DNA of 6,381 nt from Propionibacteriaceae bacterium (GTDB lineage Bacteria; Actinomycetota; Actinomycetes; Propionibacteriales; Propionibacteriaceae): the NCBI GenBank assembly GCA_030544185.1, contig JAUNRO010000096.1:1-6381 (forward strand), in the 5' to 3' direction. The translations under genes were made by a program, and so were the position numbers. This document shows positions 1 through 5,777 of the stretch, one piece after another. The notes beneath the pieces are model-generated. The model searched no databases and was not told where the DNA came from. It saw nothing but the letters and a program-made list of their open reading frames with translations. The stretch's first letter is position 1. Every line of letters starts with the position of its first letter.

Positions 1-1486
1 CGATGCGCGCGGTGGTGCCGGGTGCGCCGTCGTGGCCCGTCAGCGTGAGGAAACCGCCCATCGCCACGACCAGCCGGTGAGCGATCGTCAACCCCAGTCC
101 CGTCCCGGGGCTGGGGTCATTGCGTGCGCTCGCGAAGCGCTCAAGAACGAGCGCGCGCTCGTCGCTGGGAATGCCCCGGCCGGTGTCGGTCACGTCGATG
201 TGCACCCACTGCCCGCGCTCGTCGGCCCAGGAGCCCGTGGAGAGCCACACGATCTGATCGTCGCTCGAGGCGCTCACCGCGTTGGCGATCAGCTCGTCCA
301 CCGCCCGGGCGAGCCGCGGTTCGTCGAAGGTCGCGTGTGCCGTCGGGTCGCAGGCACCGCGCTCGACCGTGACACCGGGAGCGCCGAGCTCCACGGCGCG
401 GGTCGCCCACAGATCCACCAGGATCTCGGTGAACTCGGTCAGCGAGATCCCTGGTTGCGGCTCCAGCAGCCCCGGCAGCTCCACCCGCTGCAACAGCAGC
501 AGGTCACTGACGATATTGCGCACCTGCCGCACCCGGCCGAGGCTTTGCACCGGCTCGGGGCGCCCCGGTTGCGCGCGCGCCTCATCCTCGAGCGCCCGGT
601 GCAGAGTCGCCAGGGGCTGCTCCAGTTGCCGGGCGAGATCGTGATGGAGCTGGGTTTCCCGGGCGTACGCCTGATCGGCGCTCGCGACCAGCCGGTTCGC
701 CGCCCGCGCCAGCCGTGCATAGTCCTCTCGGCCCACCTCGGGCAGCGACGCCACCCCGCCGCCCGCGGTCGCCCGCGCCACGGCCTCTTCGAACGTCACG
801 GTGGGCGCCTTGAGCCGACCCGCGACCCACCAGGCGGCGAACCCGGTCGCTGCGAGCGCGACGGCGGCGACCAGGCCCAGGACCCCCAGCTGGGTCACGA
901 TCACGGTGTGCTGCGGGGCGTGGAACGCCACGACCGCGATCGTGGCGGTCCCGGCCGGTGCCTGCACCTCGGTCGTCTGCCAGCTCACGCGCCCGTGTCC
1001 GGGCGAGCGTGCCGAGCCGGTGCCGGGGGTGAGGATGCGTTGCTGGACGGCATCGGCGAGAACGCCGAAGGTGAGCGTCCGGTCACCGCGGCGCTCCGCC
1101 CGCCACGACGTGCCGGGCGTCGTCCCGAGGAGCAGTTCGTTGTGGTCGGGGTGCTGCAGGTCGAGGTAGGCCGCGACGAAGCGCCGCGGGGTGGTGAAGG
1201 GCTCGCCGGTCGCGGGATCCACACCGAGCGCGGCATAGCGACGAACCTCGGCGGCCTCCTTCGCCAGCCCGGCCTGGATGCGGTGGTCGGCGGCGGTGCC
1301 GAGCGCCCACGCGGCCCCGAGCATCAGCACGAGCAGACCGAGGGCGCTCACGACGACGGTCCAGCCGACGACGCGCCGCCGGCCCGGCACAGGGGGTCGC
1401 ATCACGGCTCCCTGAACCTTGTCCAGGGCCGTCTGCTGGGTGATGGCCGGGCCGGTTTCGACGAGCGCCGGGGTAGCAACCGCCAT
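1..1486 (-). CDS. Two-TM sensor histidine kinase, C-terminus cut by window edge
   Basis: Membrane sensor kinase, expected to detect an extracytoplasmic signal and pass phosphate to a response regulator not in this window. The 495 visible codons are open to the edge, so only the far C-terminus is missing. Order: short N-terminus; TM1 about 39-62 after an RRR stretch (36-38); extracytoplasmic sensor region about 63-198; TM2 about 199-222; weak HAMP-like linker about 223-275; dimerisation helix about 277-330; ATPase domain with N-box Asn402, G1 box DTGRGI from Asp434, a LERFAS F-box, and G2 box GTGLGL (461-466). The H-box is abnormal: His282-Asp283-Leu is separated from EQPL by four extra residues, and the ungapped alignment puts Arg286 at the phosphoacceptor site. 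The ATG at 1486 is the first possible start (in-frame TAG just upstream), and codon bias begins there. An alternative ATG at 1402 (Met29) is preceded by AGGGAG at 5-nt spacing. It is divergent from the hydrolase-ABC operon. Family call is firm; ability to autophosphorylate is not. Confidence 0.88.
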   Translation of the reverse strand, partial: MAVATPALVETGPAITQQTALDKVQGAVMRPPVPGRRRVVGWTVVVSALGLLVLMLGAAWALGTAADHRIQAGLAKEAAEVRRYAALGVDPATGEPFTTPRRFVAAYLDLQHPDHNELLLGTTPGTSWRAERRGDRTLTFGVLADAVQQRILTPGTGSARSPGHGRVSWQTTEVQAPAGTATIAVVAFHAPQHTVIVTQLGVLGLVAAVALAATGFAAWWVAGRLKAPTVTFEEAVARATAGGGVASLPEVGREDYARLARAANRLVASADQAYARETQLHHDLARQLEQPLATLHRALEDEARAQPGRPEPVQSLGRVRQVRNIVSDLLLLQRVELPGLLEPQPGISLTEFTEILVDLWATRAVELGAPGVTVERGACDPTAHATFDEPRLARAVDELIANAVSASSDDQIVWLSTGSWADERGQWVHIDVTDTGRGIPSDERALVLERFASARNDPSPGTGLGLTIAHRLVVAMGGFLTLTGHDGAPGTTARI

Positions 1487-1492
1487 GCCGTG

Positions 1493-1498
1493 ACGCTA
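1493..1498 (-). promoter_or_regulatory. Possible -10 element for the histidine kinase
   Basis: Read on the minus strand this hexamer is TAGCGT, matching the loose actinobacterial -10 pattern TAnnnT. The usual distance would put the transcription start at about 1486-1487, on the kinase ATG, giving a leaderless or nearly leaderless message. No convincing -35 box is visible about 17 bp upstream, so this is weak support from one short motif. Confidence 0.22.
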
Positions 1499-1507
1499 AG
1501 CCTGCCC

Positions 1508-1558
1508 GATGAGTCGGGAGTGAATCGAGGATGAGCGCTTCCTCATCCGGTGTCGACA
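1508..1558. promoter_or_regulatory. Candidate operator region between the divergent kinase and hydrolase-ABC genes
   Basis: Within 111 bp of intergenic DNA, GATGAG occurs at 1508-1513 and again at 1530-1535, exactly 22 bp apart (about two helical turns). An inverted copy, CTCATC, lies at 1542-1547. The second and third copies form a perfect inverted repeat, GGATGAG / CTCATCC (1529-1535 and 1542-1548), around a 6-nt centre. A small inverted repeat CCCGA/TCGGG (1505-1518) overlaps the first copy, and TGTCGACA (1551-1558) is a perfect 8-bp palindrome. Same-face direct repeats plus an inverted copy between divergent genes suggest binding of a dimeric regulator controlling both. No binding protein can be named, and short repeats can arise by chance in GC-rich DNA. 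Confidence 0.35.
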
Positions 1559-1583
1559 GATGACCGTGGGTTGGGGCCGGCCT

Positions 1584-1590
1584 GGAAGGA
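1584..1590 (+). promoter_or_regulatory. Ribosome binding site setting the GTG start of the hydrolase-ABC gene
   Basis: GGAAGGA lies 7 nt before the GTG at 1598 and is a good Shine-Dalgarno match. It selects that GTG over the upstream in-frame GTG at 1550, which would add 16 mostly polar and charged residues ahead of an otherwise ideal signal peptide. Confidence 0.7.
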
Positions 1591-1597
1591 TGGCCGC

Positions 1598-4108
1598 GTG
1601 CGTCTTCTCGTGCTCCTCGTGGCGATCGGGCTGTTGTGCGGCCTGCCGGGATTGGCGTACGCAGAGACTGCGGCCGGCGAGGAGACGACGCGGGTGCCGG
1701 TCGCGGCCGAGGCGGACGGGACTGCGGTGGAGCTGGACGTGTCGTGGTGGTTGCCGGGCGGTCCGGGGCCCCATCCGGCGGTGATCCTCACTCATGGTTT
1801 CGGCGGGTCCAAGGGCGATGTGGCCGAGCAGGCCCGCGCGTTGGCGGCGGAGGGCTACGTGGTGGCGGGCTATACGGCGCGGGGCTTCGGCGGCTCCGGC
1901 GGACGAATCCATCTCAACGATCCCGGGGTGGAGGCTGCGGACCTGCGGCGGCTCATCGATGTCGTCGCCGGCCGGCCGGACGTGATGCTCGACGGCCCGG
2001 ACGACCCGCGCCTGGGGGTGAGCGGTGCGTCCTATGGGGGAGCGGTGGCGCTGCTCGCGGCTGCCGACGACCCGCGGATCGACGCCCTGGCGCCCGTCGC
2101 GACCTGGTCCGATCTCGGGCGGGCCCTGTTCCCGAACCACGCCGCCGAGGAGCCGGGGCCAATGCAACAGCAGTGGATCGCCGGCTTCTTCGCCGCGGCG
2201 CTGCGCCCGTCGGCCGGTGACGCTCGCGCGGGCGAGGCGGAGGATCTGCGGTGCGGCCGCTTCGAGGCGGAGCTGTGCCGGGCGCTGCTGGACTCGGCGG
2301 AGACGGGCCGGCCGGCGCCGGGGCTGCTGGCTGAACTCCGGCGCCGCAGCCCCATCGAATCGGCCGATCGGATCACCGCCCCGACCCTGCTGGTGCAGGG
2401 CATGGCCGACTCGCTCTTCGGCCTCGACCAGGCCGATGCGATGGCCGCGGCGCTGGCGCGGACGGGCACGGAGCACGCCGTGCACTGGACCGACGGCGGC
2501 CACGACGCCATATCGAGCAACCCCGAGGCCGACGAGGCGGCGGTCACCGCCTGGTTCGCCACCCACCTCAAGGGCGCACCCGCGACCGTGCCACCGTTCG
2601 GCTATCCCGGCCCGCTCCCCTTCGGCGGGCAGGCCAAGCGCTTCACCGCCGATCACTATCCGGGCCTCGCCAGCCCGCCCCTGGCGATCGCCATCGACGC
2701 CGAGCCAGCCACGATCCTCACCCCGCCCGGCGGTCAGCCCGCCTCCATCACCCGCGCACCGAGCTTCGGGGAGGACAACTCGGGCAGCGTCTTCCAGGCC
2801 TATCCGCTCGCGGCGATTCCTGGCCAGTCGGCGGCCTTCGATACCGGCGACCTGCAGGAATTCCACTCGATCGCGGGCGCTCCCGTGGTGCGCCTGCGGG
2901 TGACGTCGACCGGTGATGAGGTGACCCTGTTCGTGTCGCTGTGGCAGATCAACGGGGCGACCGCCGCCCAGCCGCGGCGCGGCGTCGCGCCCCTCCGGGT
3001 CGCCGTCGAGCCGGGCCGGCCCACCGATCTCATGGTCACGCTCCCCGGCGGCACCTGGTCGCTGGAGAAGGGCAGCGCCTGGCGGGTGCTCGTCACCTCG
3101 ACCGACGCGGCCTATGCCAACGCGACCGCCGCGCGGATGGACACGATCGAGGTGACCGCGCTGGAGTTCGGCGAGTTCGCCGGCCGACCGCTGCGATCGG
3201 ACCAGCCGCTCGACCGGGAGCTGATCGGTGTGCTGATCGTGCTCGGGGTGCTCCTCGCGGCGTTCGCGGGCTGGGGGCTGGCGCACCACCGGGCCCGGGT
3301 CCGGCTGCCGGAGCGGCCCGAGCTGGCGGAGACGCCGGTCACCGTCGAGGGGCTCACGAAGGCCTATCCCGACGGCCATCGCGCCGTCAGCGACGTCTCG
3401 TGGCGGGCGGAGCCGGGCCAGGTGGTCGGGCTCCTCGGGCCCAACGGCGCGGGCAAGACGACGACGCTGCGGATGGTGCTCGGGCTGGTCCGCCCCGATG
3501 CCGGCGGATCGTGGGTGCGAGGCGTGCCGGTCACCCCGGGTGCCCCGGTGCTGCGCCGGGTGGGCGCGCTGGTCGAGGGACCCGGGTTCATGCCACACCT
3601 GACCGGGCGGCAGAACCTGCGTGCCTATTGGGCCGCGACGGGGCGGCCGGAGGCCGAGGCCGGGTTCGGCGAGGCGCTGGAAGTCGCCGCACTCGGTGGC
3701 GCGCTGGACCGGCCGGTGAAGTCCTATTCGCAGGGCATGCGGCAGCGGCTCGGGATCGCGCAGGCGATGCTGGGCCGCCCGGATCTGTTGATCCTGGACG
3801 AGCCGACGAACGGGCTCGATCCGCCCCAGATTGCGGCGATGCGGCCGATCCTGCAGGCGTACGCCGCGACGGGGCGGACGGTCGTCATCTCCTCCCACCT
3901 GCTGTGGGAGGTGGAGCAGACGTGCACCCATGTGGTGGTGATGGATGCCGGGCAGGTGTTGGTGAGCGGGCCCGTGGCGGAGCTGTTGGAGGGCAAGCGA
4001 CACCTGGAGGAGCTGTTCTTGTCGGTGCTCGACCAGGGCCGGGGCTCCGGTGGTGATGCGGAGGCGGAGACGTTGACCGATCGGCTGCGGAAGGTGCGTC
4101 CCCGATGA
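1598..4108 (+). CDS. Secreted S15/CocE-like alpha/beta hydrolase fused through one TM helix to an ABC ATPase
   Basis: An 836-residue fusion. Residues 1-22 are a signal peptide ending AYA, with cleavage likely before Glu23. Residues about 35-325 form an alpha/beta hydrolase: oxyanion motif HGFGG (66-70), nucleophile elbow GASYG with Ser145, acid Asp271 in GMADS, and His302 in GGHD, so the catalytic triad looks complete. Residues about 330-535 are beta-rich and resemble the C-terminal jelly roll of the X-Pro dipeptidyl-peptidase/CocE family (GAPVVRLRV near 427). One TM helix (about 542-562) is followed by HHRARVR, placing the rest inside the cell. The ABC domain starts near 581: Walker A GPNGAGKT (614-621, Lys620), Glu660 at the Q-loop position (not rare in ABC-2 ATPases), signature YSQGM (710-714), Walker B LLILDE (Asp734, Glu735), and switch His767. 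GTG start chosen from the RBS and signal peptide. Its stop overlaps the permease start by ATGA. Substrate (peptide, ester or amide) is unknown; domain calls are firm. Confidence 0.93.
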   Translation: MRLLVLLVAIGLLCGLPGLAYAETAAGEETTRVPVAAEADGTAVELDVSWWLPGGPGPHPAVILTHGFGGSKGDVAEQARALAAEGYVVAGYTARGFGGSGGRIHLNDPGVEAADLRRLIDVVAGRPDVMLDGPDDPRLGVSGASYGGAVALLAAADDPRIDALAPVATWSDLGRALFPNHAAEEPGPMQQQWIAGFFAAALRPSAGDARAGEAEDLRCGRFEAELCRALLDSAETGRPAPGLLAELRRRSPIESADRITAPTLLVQGMADSLFGLDQADAMAAALARTGTEHAVHWTDGGHDAISSNPEADEAAVTAWFATHLKGAPATVPPFGYPGPLPFGGQAKRFTADHYPGLASPPLAIAIDAEPATILTPPGGQPASITRAPSFGEDNSGSVFQAYPLAAIPGQSAAFDTGDLQEFHSIAGAPVVRLRVTSTGDEVTLFVSLWQINGATAAQPRRGVAPLRVAVEPGRPTDLMVTLPGGTWSLEKGSAWRVLVTSTDAAYANATAARMDTIEVTALEFGEFAGRPLRSDQPLDRELIGVLIVLGVLLAAFAGWGLAHHRARVRLPERPELAETPVTVEGLTKAYPDGHRAVSDVSWRAEPGQVVGLLGPNGAGKTTTLRMVLGLVRPDAGGSWVRGVPVTPGAPVLRRVGALVEGPGFMPHLTGRQNLRAYWAATGRPEAEAGFGEALEVAALGGALDRPVKSYSQGMRQRLGIAQAMLGRPDLLILDEPTNGLDPPQIAAMRPILQAYAATGRTVVISSHLLWEVEQTCTHVVVMDAGQVLVSGPVAELLEGKRHLEELFLSVLDQGRGSGGDAEAETLTDRLRKVRPR

Positions 4109-4923
4109 GCCGCGCACTGCCGGTGCGTCACGAGCTCGGCCGTCAGCTCGGCCGGGCGCGGACCCGTTGGTTGTTCGGGCTGATCCTCGCGTTGCCTCTG
4201 GTGTTCGTCGCGGCGTTCTCGATCGGGCGCAGCGGCGACCCGGACGCGGCCGCGAGCAGCTTCATCGATCTCGCGACGCTGTCGGCGCCGAACTTCACGG
4301 TGTTCACGCTGATCGTGTCCGCCGACCTGCTGCTCGGCATCGTCGCCGCGATGTTCCTCGGCGATTCCGTCCCGACCGAGGCCAACTGGAAGTCGCTGCG
4401 CTACCTGCTCACCGCGCCCGTGCCACGGGCTCGGCTGCTCGTGGCGAAGCTCGCCGTCGGGGCGGGTCTGACGTTCGCGGCGATCCTCCTGCTCGCCGGC
4501 TGGGCCGTCGCGGTGGGCGCTGTGGCCTACGGCATCGAGCCCTATCGCGGGCTCACCGGGGCCACGCTCACCTGGCCCGAGCTCTGGCCGCGCCTGCTCG
4601 CGACCGTGGTGTTCCTGTTCCTCAACGTCCTGCAGGTGGGGGCGCTCGCGTTCCTGTTGGGGGTGCGCACCGACGCTCCGCTCGCCGCGGTCGGTGGAGC
4701 GATCATGATCGTCATCGTGGCCGCGATCCTCAACGGGCTGGACAGCCTCGGGGTGCTCCGCCACGGGCTGCCGATGCACTATTCGGGGGCGTGGCTCGAC
4801 CTGTTCGCGCACGAGATCGCGTGGTCCGACCTGGCGCTCGGGGTCGCGTGGTCGGCGCTCTATGCGGTGTTGTTCGCCGGTCTGGGCGTACGCCGGTTCC
4901 TGCGTGCGGACGTGTTGAGCTGA
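4105..4923 (+). CDS. ABC-2 type transporter permease, partner of the hydrolase-ABC protein
   Basis: A 272-residue integral membrane protein with six predicted helices at about 22-41, 64-86, 112-142, 161-187, 189-210 and 241-262. The N-terminus is basic and cytoplasmic. Between helices 2 and 3 the stretch GDSVPTEANWKSLRYLLTAP (86-105), followed by VPRARLLVAK, matches the cytoplasmic coupling segment typical of ABC-2 permeases, in which a basic PxxR motif precedes the third helix. The ATG overlaps the preceding TGA in an ATGA, so translation is probably coupled and the two products should be made in similar amounts. With one ATPase gene and one permease gene, the expected complex is a homodimer of each. 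Short hydrophilic loops leave little room for an external domain, which fits the hydrolase being supplied by the ATPase partner. Cargo is not predictable; drug, lipid or peptide export are all possible for ABC-2 systems. Confidence 0.92.
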   Translation: MSRALPVRHELGRQLGRARTRWLFGLILALPLVFVAAFSIGRSGDPDAAASSFIDLATLSAPNFTVFTLIVSADLLLGIVAAMFLGDSVPTEANWKSLRYLLTAPVPRARLLVAKLAVGAGLTFAAILLLAGWAVAVGAVAYGIEPYRGLTGATLTWPELWPRLLATVVFLFLNVLQVGALAFLLGVRTDAPLAAVGGAIMIVIVAAILNGLDSLGVLRHGLPMHYSGAWLDLFAHEIAWSDLALGVAWSALYAVLFAGLGVRRFLRADVLS

Positions 4924-4937
4924 GGTGCGGTCTCAGC
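4919..4937. terminator. Short hairpin spanning both convergent stop codons
   Basis: GCTGAG (4919-4924) and CTCAGC (4932-4937) form a perfect 6-bp stem around the 7-nt loop GTGCGGT. The stem contains the TGA stop codons of both convergent genes (4921-4923 plus, 4935-4933 minus), so it would form in either transcript. No T-run follows on either strand, so it is a weak terminator candidate at best and could equally reflect shared stop-codon sequence. Confidence 0.3.
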
Positions 4938-5751
4938 CGGGGATGTCAACCTGATCGTTGACGGGCCAGCCCCCGCGCGGCGCGCGCATCGTGAACAGCG
5001 AGCGGCCCTGGCGGAAGTGGCGATAGCCGTCGAGCAGCGCGAGCACCGTGCTCGCCTTCGCGGCCTTGTTGTTGGGCCGTTTGTCCTCGCGCAGGCCCAG
5101 CAGATATCTCCGCGTGGCGAGCGCCGGGGAACCGGAGGTCAGGCCGATCGTGTCCACGAGCTGCTCGACGAAGAACTCATCGGCGGTCACCGGATCGCTC
5201 GCGCGCTCCCGCACGGCATAGTAGGCCGCCGCATAGGGCGCCAGCTGGCACGGCAGCAGGTTGCGGTTCTTGTAGGCGCCGTCGACGATCTCGTCGAGGC
5301 CGGTGTGGATGCCCATCCAATAGACGACGTCATCGCGGCTGTAGCTTGCCGCGAAGCCGCCGCCCTTCAGCAGCCAGTTCACGATGGGGACGATCGCGGC
5401 GAGCTGGGCGCCGTGCTTGAACCCGCGGACCTTGAGCGCATCCGCCGCGGTCCGGATCGCGCCGGTGTCCACCTTGTCCTGGGCCTCGGGGGAGAGCCCG
5501 CGCACGACATGCATGTCGACGGTGCAGCCCGAGCGCACGACCGCCTGCAGCCGGTGCTGGCCGTCGATCAGCCGGCCTTCGGAGTCGAAGCGGATCGGAT
5601 CGGCGGTGTAGAGCCAGCGGCCGTCGGTCATCGCTGCCGCATATTCCTTCACCCGCGATGGCCGCAGCGTCCGGTTGGCGATATTGCGCTCCAACCATTT
5701 CTCGGCCTGTTCCGGCGCCACCGCCATCGTCTTGTGCGTCACCCGTCCCAC
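4933..5751 (-). CDS. Orphan ParB-like (DGQHRL) protein of phage-associated type
   Basis: A 272-residue soluble protein. Residues about 8-85 resemble the ParB/sulfiredoxin-like N-terminal fold: a helical segment (RPSRVKEYAAAM, 30-41), then the strand-and-motif region ending in DGQHRL (63-68), the counterpart of the nucleotide-binding or catalytic motif in ParB-like proteins. The C-terminal two thirds are helical and end in a basic, aromatic stretch (YRHFRQGRSLF, 243-253). From memory, this overall plan is frequent in actinophage and prophage proteins of unknown function. The start is a GTG at 5751 with AGGGTGG (5762-5756) upstream; ATG at 5727 (Met9) is a weaker alternative with no clear RBS. 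No ParA-like gene or parS-like site is visible, so a role in chromosome partition is unlikely. It lies 26 bp after the DUF418 gene on the same strand. Possible roles are DNA binding, nuclease or CTP/ATP-dependent regulation; none is shown. Confidence 0.75.
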   Translation of the reverse strand: MGRVTHKTMAVAPEQAEKWLERNIANRTLRPSRVKEYAAAMTDGRWLYTADPIRFDSEGRLIDGQHRLQAVVRSGCTVDMHVVRGLSPEAQDKVDTGAIRTAADALKVRGFKHGAQLAAIVPIVNWLLKGGGFAASYSRDDVVYWMGIHTGLDEIVDGAYKNRNLLPCQLAPYAAAYYAVRERASDPVTADEFFVEQLVDTIGLTSGSPALATRRYLLGLREDKRPNNKAAKASTVLALLDGYRHFRQGRSLFTMRAPRGGWPVNDQVDIPG

Positions 5752-5777
5752 GGCGCCACCCTATGCCGCGGGACCGC

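Noticed and set aside
32..1534. A 500-codon plus-strand frame opposite the kinase
   Set aside because: Arg/His/Gly-rich low-information product; the minus strand encodes clear TM segments and ATP-binding boxes over the same interval.
1598..1670. Possible lipoprotein signal (IGLLCG) at the N-terminus of the hydrolase-ABC protein
   Set aside because: The residue before Cys is Leu, not Gly/Ala/Ser, and a good type I cleavage site (AYA) follows, so an ordinary signal peptide fits better.
3575..3577. Glu660 in place of the Q-loop Gln as a sign of an inactive ABC domain
   Set aside because: ABC-2 type ATPases often carry Glu or a shifted residue here (GALxE pattern), and all other motifs are intact.
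1496..4117. An 873-codon open frame on the minus strand opposite the hydrolase-ABC gene
   Set aside because: It is a shadow of the real gene caused by high GC: its product is rich in Arg, His, Pro and Gln with no recognisable domain, whereas the plus strand carries full catalytic and ABC motifs.
3724..4812. A minus-strand frame of 362 codons bridging the hydrolase-ABC and permease genes
   Set aside because: It opposes two well-supported overlapping genes and yields a charged repetitive protein with no domain signal.
4933..5751. Membership in a Dnd-type DNA phosphorothioation system because of the DGQHR-like motif
   Set aside because: No dnd or ssp neighbours are present, and the protein's length and C-terminal region look more like phage ParB-like proteins than DndB.
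4933..5751. A parABS chromosome-partition locus
   Set aside because: No ParA ATPase gene and no parS-like palindrome were found in the window.
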